A DNA stretch of 46,613 nt from Aquimarina algiphila (GTDB lineage Bacteria; Bacteroidota; Bacteroidia; Flavobacteriales; Flavobacteriaceae), in NCBI RefSeq assembly GCF_007489275.1, contig NZ_VLNR01000051.1:1-46613 (forward strand). Direction: 5' to 3'. The position numbers were made by a program, and so were the translations under genes. Each line of letters opens with the position of its first letter. The first letter of the stretch is position 1. The notes beneath the pieces were generated by a model, which searched no databases, was not told the origin of the DNA, and worked only from the letters and a program-made list of their open reading frames with translations. This document shows positions 33,661-43,600 of the stretch, piece by piece.

Positions 33661-34575
33661 GTGGAATATCAACATATACTTAATACCATAGCATCAGAAC
33701 TTTCCTCAATACAATCAACTGGAAAAGTAGCTTCATATATCCCCGAATTAGCAAAAATAGAGTATGAAAAATTTGGGATGCACCTGTACTGTATCAATTC
33801 AGGACATTATAATCTAGGAGATAGTGAAGAACGATTCTCTATCCAAAGTATTTCAAAAGTATTTGCTCTCACAAGAGCAATGTCTTTATTAGATGATGAA
33901 TTATTTAAGCGAGTTGATGTAGAACCGTCTGGAGATCCCTTTAATTCTCTAATACAATTAGAGTATGAAAACGGAATTCCAAGAAATCCTTTTATCAATG
34001 CAGGAGCGCTAGTTATTTCTGATATTTTAATTTCACAATTAAAAGATCCAAAAAAGGATTTTCTTGATTTTATACATAATATAACAGGAAATTCTAATAT
34101 TGGAATTAATTCAAAAGTTTTTGAATCTGAAAAGAAATATAGTTATCGTAACGCTTCTTTACTTAATCTCATGAAGTCTTTTGGTAATATAAAAAATGAT
34201 ATTGAGATCGTACTCGATTTTTATATTTATCAATGTGCCATAGAAATGTCTTGTAAAGAGTTATCAATTGCGTTTATGATGTACGCCAATGGAGGTAAGC
34301 GAATATCTGACGATGAGCAAATACTATCACCCAGAAAAGTAAAACGTATTAATGCTATTATGCAAACTTGTGGTTTTTATGATGAAGCTGGCGAGTTTAG
34401 TTTTAGAGTGGGTTTACCAGGCAAGAGTGGTGTTGGTGGAGGAATAGCAGCTGTGCATCCAGGGCAATATGCTGTCACTGTATGGAGTCCTCCTCTCAAC
34501 CCTAAAGGAAATTCTGAACTGGGCATGTATGCCTTAGAAAGGCTTACAACTTTAACGGGGTTATCAATTTTTTAA
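33661..34575 (+). CDS. glsA: Glutaminase A
   Basis: A 304-aa cytosolic enzyme that hydrolyses glutamine to glutamate and ammonia. It has the serine-beta-lactamase-like fold with the catalytic S-x-x-K, here S63-I-S-K66 in FSIQSISKVFALTRAM, followed by NPFINAGALV (about 113-122) and the glycine-rich GKSGVGGGIAAVHPGQ (about 257-272), all signatures of the family. Length is the usual 300-310 aa. The start is GTG at 33661, 9 bp after pepE, supported by alignment of the N-terminus to the family length. The gene is cotranscribed with pepE. Confidence 0.95.
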   Translation: MEYQHILNTIASELSSIQSTGKVASYIPELAKIEYEKFGMHLYCINSGHYNLGDSEERFSIQSISKVFALTRAMSLLDDELFKRVDVEPSGDPFNSLIQLEYENGIPRNPFINAGALVISDILISQLKDPKKDFLDFIHNITGNSNIGINSKVFESEKKYSYRNASLLNLMKSFGNIKNDIEIVLDFYIYQCAIEMSCKELSIAFMMYANGGKRISDDEQILSPRKVKRINAIMQTCGFYDEAGEFSFRVGLPGKSGVGGGIAAVHPGQYAVTVWSPPLNPKGNSELGMYALERLTTLTGLSIF

Positions 34576-34580
34576 AGAGC

Positions 34581-34588
34581 TAAATTTG
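34581..34588 (+). promoter_or_regulatory. Putative -7 promoter element of the GT-C/TPR gene
   Basis: TAAATTTG matches TAnnTTTG, six bases after the glsA stop and 57 bp before the chosen TTG start. No -33 TTG at the right distance. Confidence 0.35.
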
Positions 34589-34645
34589 TAGTATTTCCTA
34601 AAACAAGTAATTTTATACATAATGAACTTCTAAAAACTTACATTT

Positions 34646-36979
34646 TTGAATATATCCAAAAAAAAGAAAACGCTTTATTTTAGTATTGTAATGATTGTTA
34701 TCACTACAATAACGTATCTCAATCATTTTAATAATTCTTTTCACTTTGATGATATTCATACTATTACCGAAAATCCTAACATAAGAGACTTAAAAAATAT
34801 CCCATCATTTTTTAAAGACGGAACCACCATAAGTTCTCTAGCTCAAAATCAAACTTACAGACCTGTAGTAACTACATCTCTAGCCTTTGATTATTGGCTC
34901 GGTAACGGATATAATGTGTTTTATTTTCACCTTACTTCATTTATTCTATTCCTTTTACAAGGTATTCTTATCTTTTTATTTGTCCATAGAATACTCAACT
35001 TATCACTAGACAACACCTATAATTTCTATGTCGCTTCTGGAATAACATTATGGTATATGATACATCCAGTAATGGCAGAAACCATAAACTACATTATTGC
35101 GAGGTCTGATTTACAATCCACTTTTTTTGTAGTACTGGCATTTGTTATTTATCAATACTCTTCTATTGCAAAAAAATATTATTTGTATCTGATTCCTGTA
35201 GCTATAGGAGCTTTGGCAAAACCTACAGCTATTATGTTTGCTCCTTTATTTTTAAGTTATGTACTACTTTTTGAAGAAAAAGTAAATTTCTTTACTTTAT
35301 TTTCTTCAAAATCCTTTAACAAAACTGTTAGAGCAATAGTAAAATCTATCCCATCAATAATTTTCTGTACGCTTTTATATATCTTCCATCATATAATGAC
35401 TCCAGACACTTTTACTACTGGATCATCAGAAACGTTCAACTATCTTATTACGCAACCGTTCGTAATTTTTCATTACTTCACAAGTATTTTTCTTCCTACA
35501 AATCTCAGTGCAGATACAGATTGGAAAGCTTTACAAACAATTTGGTCATACCAATATTTTATAGGTCTGTTATTTTTATCCATAGCGGTATATATTATAT
35601 GGATTACTTCTAGAAAAGAAAAACATCATCCAATTTGTTTTGGATTATTATGGTTTTTCATTGCACTTGCTCCAACTTCTAGTTTTATTCCACTGGCAGA
35701 AGTAATGAATGATCATCGTATGTTTTTTCCTTATATAGGATTAATACTTAGTGTAGGTTGGTCTTGTAATTTACTTCTTCAACATCTTAGTAATAAATAT
35801 CATTTTCGATCTTCGTATCTCCTTATTCCCCTGCTAGTACTATTGGCTATCTATGCCTTTGGGACTTACTTGAGAAATGAAGTATGGGATAATGATCAAA
35901 GTCTATGGAAAGATGTCACTATTAAAAGTCCAAAAAACCCAAGAGGATTAATGAACTATGGGATTATAAAAATGGAAGCAGGAGAGCATGACATTGCCGA
36001 AGAATACTTTAAAAAATCTCTAAAAATAGCACCTGATTATCCTTTTTTACACATAAATCTCGGAGTATTAAATAATATAAAAGGAAACAGTTTAATTGCT
36101 GAAGAGTATTTTAAAAAAGCCATAGAATATGGAGGTAATTATTATCATTCATGGTTTCATTATGGGAAGTTTTTATGGGAAAAGTCCAGAAATGAGGAGT
36201 CTATTGATAAATTATCTAAGTCATTAAAATTATCTCCTTCAAATATAGAAATACGAATGTTACTTATGGAAAACTATCTGAAGTTAGAAGATTGGAAAAA
36301 TCTAAATACAATAGCCTCAAGTACCCTAGAAATGGATAAAAATAATAAAAGAGTTCAGTACTTTTTATTAGCAAGTGTCGAAAAAAATGGCGTGCTTGAT
36401 ATGGAAGAAAAAGAAATCATAAATAATCCCACACCCGAAAAGTACTTTACTCTTAGTTTTAAATATTACCAAAAAAAGCAATATCTTAAATCCATATCTA
36501 TTGCCGAAAAAGCCATAGCTTTAAATCCTAATTATGCCGAAGCTTACAATAATATTTGTAGCGCATATAATATTCTGGGGAATTATGACAAAGCCATTGA
36601 AGCTTGTAAGAAAGCAATACAATTAGCTCCAAATTACCAACTAGCAAAAAATAATCTTGATGATATTCTTAATCGAAAAAATAAAATTGAGTATCAAATC
36701 GAACTTCTAAAAAAAGATAACAGCGAAGCCAATTATTTAAATTTAAGTGTTTTATACTACAATAACGGATTGTTTGAAAGATGTATAAAAGTAGCTGAAG
36801 AAGGAATCATACAACATCCTAATTCTGATAAATTATATAATAACATTTGTAGTGGATATAATGCTTTAAAAAAATGGGACAAGGCTATTGAAGCCGGTAA
36901 AAAAGGATTAACTCTTAATCCCGACAATCAACTTTTAAAAAATAACTTCGAGGTAGCTTTAAAAAATATACAACAATAA
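34646..36979 (+). CDS. Multi-pass membrane protein with TPR repeats (GT-C / TMTC-like)
   Basis: A 777-aa protein. The N-terminal half (about 10-410) has about 10-11 hydrophobic helices and, after the first, a loop FHFDDIHTI with D35-D36, as in GT-C mannosyltransferase-like and eukaryotic TMTC proteins; further loop motifs are ETINYIIARSDL and MNDHRMFFPYIG. The C-terminal half (about 425-775) holds tetratricopeptide repeats (e.g. NYAEAYNNICSAYNILGNYDKAIEA) for partner binding, probably periplasmic. It may transfer a sugar from a lipid carrier to protein or glycan; this is inference. The TTG start at 34646 puts a Lys-rich KKKK run before the first helix; the first ATG in frame (residue 16) lies inside that helix and is less likely. 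Convergent with the GNAT gene. Confidence 0.82.
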   Translation: MNISKKKKTLYFSIVMIVITTITYLNHFNNSFHFDDIHTITENPNIRDLKNIPSFFKDGTTISSLAQNQTYRPVVTTSLAFDYWLGNGYNVFYFHLTSFILFLLQGILIFLFVHRILNLSLDNTYNFYVASGITLWYMIHPVMAETINYIIARSDLQSTFFVVLAFVIYQYSSIAKKYYLYLIPVAIGALAKPTAIMFAPLFLSYVLLFEEKVNFFTLFSSKSFNKTVRAIVKSIPSIIFCTLLYIFHHIMTPDTFTTGSSETFNYLITQPFVIFHYFTSIFLPTNLSADTDWKALQTIWSYQYFIGLLFLSIAVYIIWITSRKEKHHPICFGLLWFFIALAPTSSFIPLAEVMNDHRMFFPYIGLILSVGWSCNLLLQHLSNKYHFRSSYLLIPLLVLLAIYAFGTYLRNEVWDNDQSLWKDVTIKSPKNPRGLMNYGIIKMEAGEHDIAEEYFKKSLKIAPDYPFLHINLGVLNNIKGNSLIAEEYFKKAIEYGGNYYHSWFHYGKFLWEKSRNEESIDKLSKSLKLSPSNIEIRMLLMENYLKLEDWKNLNTIASSTLEMDKNNKRVQYFLLASVEKNGVLDMEEKEIINNPTPEKYFTLSFKYYQKKQYLKSISIAEKAIALNPNYAEAYNNICSAYNILGNYDKAIEACKKAIQLAPNYQLAKNNLDDILNRKNKIEYQIELLKKDNSEANYLNLSVLYYNNGLFERCIKVAEEGIIQHPNSDKLYNNICSGYNALKKWDKAIEAGKKGLTLNPDNQLLKNNFEVALKNIQQ

Positions 36980-37011
36980 CATAGAGTCTCTTACTAACAA
37001 TAGATAAGAAT

Positions 37012-37857
37012 TTAATAAGCATCAAAATCTAAAGCATTAAATTGTATTTTGGAAAAATCAAACTTCCTACCCTTATCAGTAAGGTCTTTAAAAATTAAAT
37101 TAAGTGGAGACGGTCTCATTTTTAAAGGAATATCAAAATAAAAAGATTTTTTCCAATGAATTGAATTATCAATACCTATCCATAGTTTAAAAGGCCTTAA
37201 ATTTAAAGTATTCGTTGAGTTATCAGCAATATTATAGCTTTGATCAAAATCTTTAAGAATTGCCTGTATACCAAAACGATCTGTTGGAGCTAAAATTCTA
37301 TTATTTTTAATTTTATAATGTAATTCAGGATTAGATATACGCCATTGCACAGTTTCCTCATCCCAAATTCTTTGATAATCTAGATCACAATCCTCTTTTG
37401 TACGTATAATTTTACCCCAACCTAGTTTAGCATCAAGCATTCTTATAAGTTGAAAATCCAATTTCTTTAAAAAACCTGGCGTGCTTTGAGCATTAGCAAC
37501 TCCGATTACAAAACTAAACCCCTTATCAGCTGCTTCTTTATAACTCTCACTTGCAAGCCTGGGAAATAGTCTTTTCCCTCTATGTTCAGGATGCGTTGCT
37601 GTATTTAATGATAATAATCCTTTCTCTTCTTTACCAAAAATTTTGGCTTTTATTGGCATCAAGGCATAATGAGCAGCTAATGTGGTTCCTGCATATGCAT
37701 TATAACCCATCATTTTCCCAACCGGGTTATCAATATATTGCCAAGAAATAAAAGCTTCTGTGTATTTCTTAGCATGAGGAAAAGTAATTCTTAACAGATC
37801 TGTAACTTCCTTAATCGATGTCTTGTCCGTTTGAATAGGCAAAAAATTGTAGCTCAT
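37012..37857 (-). CDS. GNAT family N-acetyltransferase-like protein
   Basis: A 281-aa cytosolic protein with a GNAT fold in its first 150 residues: the acetyl-CoA pyrophosphate-binding signature appears as TATHPEHRGKRLFPRLASES (about 91-110), preceded by AAHYALMPIKAKIFG strands, followed by GFSFVIGVANAQSTPGFLKKLDFQ (the last beta-hairpin of the GNAT core). The C-terminal 110 residues are unique to this subfamily and not recognised. Similar proteins often sit in polysaccharide biosynthesis clusters, and here it lies next to a polysaccharide deacetylase and a glycosyltransferase, so acetylation of a sugar amine is a reasonable guess. Confidence 0.82.
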   Translation of the reverse strand: MSYNFLPIQTDKTSIKEVTDLLRITFPHAKKYTEAFISWQYIDNPVGKMMGYNAYAGTTLAAHYALMPIKAKIFGKEEKGLLSLNTATHPEHRGKRLFPRLASESYKEAADKGFSFVIGVANAQSTPGFLKKLDFQLIRMLDAKLGWGKIIRTKEDCDLDYQRIWDEETVQWRISNPELHYKIKNNRILAPTDRFGIQAILKDFDQSYNIADNSTNTLNLRPFKLWIGIDNSIHWKKSFYFDIPLKMRPSPLNLIFKDLTDKGRKFDFSKIQFNALDFDAY

Positions 37858-38006
37858 CTATTTTCTGTATTATATTTCAAATCCTCTTGATAGTTTTTTA
37901 ATTGTATTTCTATCACTTTTTGATCCCTATATGCTTCGCTTATATAGAAGTCTATTTTCTTTTCGTTATTAAAATACTAAAATCTTTAATTTTACTTTAT
38001 TAAAAA

Positions 38007-38031
38007 AATAGAGATCATTCTCTATTCATCT
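38007..38031 (-). terminator. Intrinsic terminator after the deacetylase gene
   Basis: AATAGAGA (38007-38014) and TCTCTATT (38019-38026) form a perfect 8-bp stem with a 4-nt loop. On the minus strand the hairpin is followed by a T-run, 14 bp after the deacetylase stop. Confidence 0.75.
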
Positions 38032-38039
38032 CCTTATTT

Positions 38040-38882
38040 TTATTGTTGTAAACGTTCTATATAACTTTTGTACGTGATTATTTTTGAATCATATTGATCC
38101 ATAATTGTATGGAGTCTTGGAAATACTTTCTTTCGGTTAAAATACATTAATCTATTATAAATCCAATTATCATTAATCTCAGGATGCATAAACTTTTCCT
38201 GATCTGTATCAATGTCATACGGATGAAAATAACTAGTCACTGCTCTGTTTTGTTTATAATGAAAATCAAAACTATTTTTAATTAAAAAAAAAGGTAAAAA
38301 CCTAAAATATATACCTCCAGAAAATGGTACTTTAAAGAATGATCCTTTTCTTAAACTTACCGGTATCTCCCATAAATCATCATTCATTTTTCTTGGATTT
38401 TCACCAAATTCTTTCCAACCGTATAAAGGGTTTTTTGCAGGAAGTACCGAACTAGAATATTTAAATCCCAAATCTGTTAAGACATCAAAGACCCATTGTA
38501 CATCTTTAGTAATAGAGTACGTTGGTGCTCTGTATCCTATTAATTCTGTTGCTCCAGCTTTATATAGATTTTCCATATTTTGCTGTAGATCAATTCTAAA
38601 CTCTTCTTTACTTTGAATTGTTACGGGAATATGCTTGTTTGAGTGACATGCAATTTCATGTCCTTCGGCAACAATAGTTTTAATAAGATCTGGGTAATAT
38701 TTTGGAATATCTCCAACAGTAAAAAATGTAGCTTTTGCCTTATAAAAATTTAAAAAGATAAGATATTGTTCTACTAATTTTTCAACACTTGGCTTATATT
38801 TTAATCCATCATTAACACGCAAACGAACATCTTCTAAGTCAATACTAAACAAAAAAATATTTTCTTTTTTATCAAACTTCAT
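38040..38882 (-). CDS. Polysaccharide deacetylase (NodB/CE4 family)
   Basis: A 280-aa protein without a signal peptide that likely removes N-acetyl groups from a sugar polymer or lipid-linked sugar, with a metal ion. NodB motifs can be seen: motif 1 as FSIDLEDVR (D15/D18 region, near the N-terminus), motif 2 CHSNKH (about 116-121, the two metal-binding His), motif 3 GYRAPTYS (about 137-144), and a late FHPYDID (about 218-224) carrying the catalytic His. The early SIDLED start is like the PuuE/XrtA-type deacetylases. A TAACTTTG promoter element lies upstream; it is in the same direction as the GT2 gene, 97 bp away. Surface glycan synthesis is inferred. Confidence 0.87.
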   Translation of the reverse strand: MKFDKKENIFLFSIDLEDVRLRVNDGLKYKPSVEKLVEQYLIFLNFYKAKATFFTVGDIPKYYPDLIKTIVAEGHEIACHSNKHIPVTIQSKEEFRIDLQQNMENLYKAGATELIGYRAPTYSITKDVQWVFDVLTDLGFKYSSSVLPAKNPLYGWKEFGENPRKMNDDLWEIPVSLRKGSFFKVPFSGGIYFRFLPFFLIKNSFDFHYKQNRAVTSYFHPYDIDTDQEKFMHPEINDNWIYNRLMYFNRKKVFPRLHTIMDQYDSKIITYKSYIERLQQ

Positions 38883-38941
38883 TATTCGTCAATTATACTC
38901 ATATTTTTCAAAAAAACAGTTCGACTATTTTTGGTTATATT

Positions 38942-38949
38942 CAAAGTTA
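38942..38949 (-). promoter_or_regulatory. Putative -7 promoter element of the deacetylase gene
   Basis: On the minus strand TAACTTTG matches TAnnTTTG, in the 97-bp gap after the GT2 gene and 59 bp before the deacetylase ATG. No clear -33. Confidence 0.35.
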
Positions 38950-38979
38950 ATTTTTTAAATATTTCTGTTTTGAAATAAA

Positions 38980-39855
38980 TTATTGATTTTTTCTAAGAGC
39001 AGATAGTTGTTCCGCTATTAGCCCTAAAAGAAAAATTAATAACCCGGTAAGAATTAAAGTACTTGCTCCGATACTAATACCTTTACCCTGAAAGAAAAAG
39101 TTAGCTCCCCAAAAAACACCAAATACAAAAAAAAAGGCTGAAATAGGTAAGAAAATCCTTGCTGGATTAAACAAAATAATGATATTAATAATCTCCATAA
39201 TGGTTTCGAAGGCTGTCCTTATACCAATAGTACTAGTCCCTCCCATTCGTTTCTTAATTTGTATTGGTTCTTCAATAACCAAATGTCGATTACTCACAAA
39301 AGTTAAGGTGATAATATCACTAAAAGACATTGTATCCGGAGTAAGTTTTAGATATTTATTGACCAATTCTGTATCATAAATCTTCATTCCCGAGTTGATA
39401 TCATAAACTGATAATTTCATTAACATTTTTGCTACAAAGCGAATAATTCCTTTACCCACCTTCCTAAATGCAGAAGCTGACATTTGTCCTTTTCTACTCC
39501 CAATAACCAAATCCGCATCTGTTTCTAATATTTTTGCAAACAGATTATCCACATCACTTAAATAATGTTGACCATCAGCATCTATGGTTATAACATAATC
39601 TGTAATGCATTTTTCAATACCACTTTTAATAGCACCTCCATACCCCTTATTTACTTTATGAGTAATTACTGTAAGTATCGAAGTAGTTGCAGCATGTGTT
39701 TTCAAAATTTCACCAGTCTTATCCTTAGAACCATCATTAACTAAAATAAGTGAATACTCATTATTAATACAATGATCAATAACCTCGGGTAAAAATATTT
39801 TTAATGATTCTTCTTCATTATAAACGGGCATTACAATGGTTAATGTCTTACTCAT
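38980..39855 (-). CDS. Family 2 glycosyltransferase, dolichyl-/polyprenyl-phosphate sugar synthase type
   Basis: A 291-aa membrane-associated enzyme. The GT-A domain (about 3-220) has VMPVYNEEESL (about 8-18), LVNDGSKDKT (38-47) and the metal-binding DADGQH (about 92-97), typical of DPM1/polyprenyl-phosphate mannose or glucose synthases. Two C-terminal transmembrane helices (about 226-250 and 258-282) anchor it. It likely puts a hexose on undecaprenyl phosphate, the donor form used by GT-C enzymes such as the TPR protein nearby. It is divergent from the DUF4956 gene with 120 bp between, so the two may share control. Confidence 0.9.
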   Translation of the reverse strand: MSKTLTIVMPVYNEEESLKIFLPEVIDHCINNEYSLILVNDGSKDKTGEILKTHAATTSILTVITHKVNKGYGGAIKSGIEKCITDYVITIDADGQHYLSDVDNLFAKILETDADLVIGSRKGQMSASAFRKVGKGIIRFVAKMLMKLSVYDINSGMKIYDTELVNKYLKLTPDTMSFSDIITLTFVSNRHLVIEEPIQIKKRMGGTSTIGIRTAFETIMEIINIIILFNPARIFLPISAFFFVFGVFWGANFFFQGKGISIGASTLILTGLLIFLLGLIAEQLSALRKNQ

Positions 39856-39975
39856 CGAGTATATTTTTAAAACAATATAAACATACTAAATTTATCTTTA
39901 GTCTTGGTCATAAGAATAAAAAAGACATTTTTTCCCAAAACTTCTTTACCTTGTGCATAGTAAAATTTAAAAAGA

Positions 39976-40653
39976 ATGAATGATCTTATTAATCAGCTAA
40001 ATCTTAATTTTGACGAAAACTTCTCGATTCTAAATTATGTAATTAATATACTTATCTGTGGAGTATTACTTTTCTTCCTGAAAATTATTTATGTGCGATA
40101 TGGAACAGCAATATCCAATAGATCTCAATTATCAAAAGTTCTGATTTTAGTTGGCATAACTACTTTTATTATTATTTCAATTGTAAAATCGTCACTAGCT
40201 CTTTCTTTAGGCCTGGTAGGCGCGCTCTCTATTATTAGGTTTCGAACGGCCATAAAAGAACCTGAAGAACTAGGCTATTTCTTTATTGCTATTTCAATTG
40301 GATTAGGATTAGGAGCTAATCAATTGTTACCTACAGTTATCGGTTTTGGAATACTTATTTTAATTGTAGTTTTACTTAATAAGAATAAATTAGGCAACTC
40401 TTTTTCTCAAAACTTACTCATACGTCTACAATGTAAAAATGACGATAAATCCAAAATTACAGATCAAATTAGTACTATAGTTTCTGAACATTCTAATCAA
40501 GTTGATCTAAAGAGAATAAAATATGCTAATGAGGAAATCAACTTTAATTTTTCAATAAATATATCCTCAATTGAGAAGATAAAAGCAATACATGATAGCC
40601 TATCCAAAATAGACAATAGTATTGATGTTACATTTCTAAGTAATGAAATATAA
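39976..40653 (+). CDS. DUF4956 membrane protein
   Basis: A 225-aa protein with four hydrophobic helices in the first 140 residues, the conserved central stretch SLALSLGLVGALSIIRFRTAIKEPEEL (about 75-101) and FFIAISIGLGLGANQ, then a cytoplasmic tail of about 85 residues. This pattern is DUF4956, whose genes are repeatedly found with CotH-like kinases and VTC-domain polyphosphate polymerases, precisely the next two genes here. Function unknown; a channel or membrane anchor for the partners is a guess. It is first in a four-gene plus-strand set, 34 bp before the CotH gene. Confidence 0.88.
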   Translation: MNDLINQLNLNFDENFSILNYVINILICGVLLFFLKIIYVRYGTAISNRSQLSKVLILVGITTFIIISIVKSSLALSLGLVGALSIIRFRTAIKEPEELGYFFIAISIGLGLGANQLLPTVIGFGILILIVVLLNKNKLGNSFSQNLLIRLQCKNDDKSKITDQISTIVSEHSNQVDLKRIKYANEEINFNFSINISSIEKIKAIHDSLSKIDNSIDVTFLSNEI

Positions 40654-40687
40654 TATAGAGTGTTGACGGGATAAAACTTGTTTTTTT

Positions 40688-43600
40688 ATGAATATCAAAA
40701 AGGTTCAAAATAAAAAATCTGATTTAATCATAATGCCAATTGTATTTTTTGCATTATTTATAGCCAGTTTAATATTTCAAAAAAAGAATGCTTTACCTGA
40801 TAATCAAAAAATCTTACACAATACAGAAATCCCTACTACTACCCTTAACAAAGAAGAAATAGTAGAAATGATCAATAAGAGTATTAACAAAATACACTCC
40901 AACCCAGAGTTTTCAATTTATTATAAAGAAAATCAAGGTGTCCCAAAACTATATTATGTATACAAGGACAGTTTAACAAATAGGCAATTAAATGACGCCT
41001 TTTTCATACATATTTTCCCAAAAGATGAACAGGCATTATTGAAATTACAGAAGTATAATTACATAAACATTGATTTCTTCGATTTCAATCCAATTAAAAT
41101 AAAAACAAACACTGAAACTTATTTTGTTTTCAGAGGTGTTTTTTTTCATAAAACATTATCCGAATTTTTAGAGCCTAATAAAGTAAAATTCTTCAACACA
41201 GGTAGGTTTTCAAGTAATCAAGGAAGATCCTATCAAGTAAATGGAATCAATTTTGAAAATCTATCCTCTGCGAATATTTCTAACACATTAGAAAAAATAA
41301 CGATCTCTTTAACTCAAAAGAATTTTGAGAAAATAAAATCAAGACGAAATGAAGCATTAAAAAGTAAAATTTTAATAAAAAAAGAAGATGATTTCGTTTC
41401 ATCCAAAGTTTCATACAATACTACTAAGAATATAAAATCTAAAGTTAGATTAAAAGGGGATTGGACAGACCATTTGGATGATGAAAAAAAATGGTCTTTC
41501 AGAGTAATTCTTGAAGATGACAACACTACTATAAGAGGGATGAGTAAATTCTCTATCCAGCACCCAAAAGTTAGAAATTATGAATGGGAATGGTTATTCC
41601 AAAAAGTGATTAAAAATAATGACTTAATTGGATTACGATATGATTTTGTCAATATAGACATAGAAGTTAAAGATAAAGATAATACTCAAACAATTCCTTT
41701 AGGAATTATGGCAATTGAAGAATCTTTTGATAAAAGATTAATAGAGAATAACAGGAGAAGAGAAGGTATTATTTTATCTTTTGAGGAATCTTTGCTCTGG
41801 GAAGATCGAAAAAAATCGTACGACCTAAAATTGAACGTCAATTCATGGAGCAAAAACTTACAGGAAACACAAAATTTACCTATTAAAGTTTTTGATGAAT
41901 CAAGAGTACTTTCTGACCCTGTATTATTAAAACAGTTTAATGTTGCCAAAAACCTATTAGAAGGTCTTAAAAAAGGAAAATTAAAAATCTCAGAAGTATT
42001 TGATATTGATAAATTAACAACCTTTGTGGCGTTAATAAATTTATTTGGAGGACAACATGGGTTAATAGATCATAATCTAAGGGTTTATTTTAATCCTGTT
42101 ACAAATAAACTAGAACCTGTTTGCTTTGACTCTCATCCTGGTTCAAGAATAAATCAGATTACCAACTATCCCTTCTCTCAAGGAGATATGGTTTATACTC
42201 AAAAACTGTTAGAAAAGTTTGAAATAATTAGCAATGAAAAATTTATTAAAAATTTTATTAATAAGTTCGATAACGACCTTAATACAATATTTAAAAATTT
42301 AAAAACAGAATTAAAAACAACCGTAGATCTTTCAATTCTTGATTATAACAGTAATTTCATTAAAAAACAAATAAACCCTTCTGATGCAATTATTTCTAAT
42401 TTATTGAATATTGACAAAAAAGAAATACAGGTAGATATTAGCAATCTATCTAATTTTCCTGTTATTATTAATAGTTTAGAACATATTGACGGAAAAAGGT
42501 TAAGTTCTTCTTTTTCTTCTGACCTAATCATCTATCCAAATGAGAAGAAGCTCATTACTTTTAATATAAAAGATGCCTTTAATAATGCCTTCGTTTCAAA
42601 AAAGAACAAAAAAGGGGGATTTCGCTACCCTAAGGATGTAAAAAAAATGAAAGTAAAATATAAGTTCCCAGGTATTTCATTTTCCAGAAAGAATAATATC
42701 ATCCCTTTTGCATCAAATCAAAATGAAACACTTGAGATTATTAATACTTATAAAAAATCATTTGTTACCAACTACACTAATTTTGAGTTTATAAAAGTAA
42801 AAAACAACATACTTACAATACCTAGAGGGAATTATAAATTAAATAAAACCTTAGTCATTCCAAAAGATCATAAAGTTTTTATCGAAAAAGGAGTCTCTAT
42901 AGATATGACAAATGGAGCATCCATCATTTCATATTCACCAATCATATGTAGAGGAACAAAGGATTTTCCTATCCAATTTTTTTCATCTAATAATTCTAGT
43001 GGAGGAATTTTTATTACAAACACTAAAGAGAAATCAACATTAAACCATTGTCACTTTACAAGCCTTTCTAATCCAACCTCAAAGTTATGGGCGCTATCTG
43101 GGGCAATAAATTTTAATGAAACTATTGTCGAAATATCTAACTCAGTTTTCCAAAATAATAGATCAGAAGATGGGTTAAATATTATTAGATCCAAATTTGT
43201 AATTGATTCTACAGTTTTTAAAAATACATTATCAGATGCATTTGATGGAGATTTTGTAGAAGGAAAAATTCTAAATAGCTCATTTTTAAACAACGGAAAT
43301 GATGGTATTGATGTATCAGGCTCAAGTATTTTCTTAAAAGATATAGTAATTAACAATTCTTCCGACAAAGCAATAAGTGCTGGAGAATCAAGTACAATCA
43401 CAGGAATGAACATCAATGTTTCTGAAGGAGAAATTGGTATTGTAAGTAAAGATTTATCGAGTATTTCATTGCAAAATGTTAACGTATCAAATACAAAATT
43501 AGGATTATCATCTTTTCAAAAAAAATCAGAATATGGAACAGGATCAATTGATATTTCAATGTTAACATTAAAGAACAATGAATTAGACTACCTTGTTGAA

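Noticed and set aside
43051..43416. 121-aa minus-strand ORF in the beta-helix coding region
   Set aside because: Antisense shadow of the repeat-rich CotH/beta-helix gene without start signals or domain.
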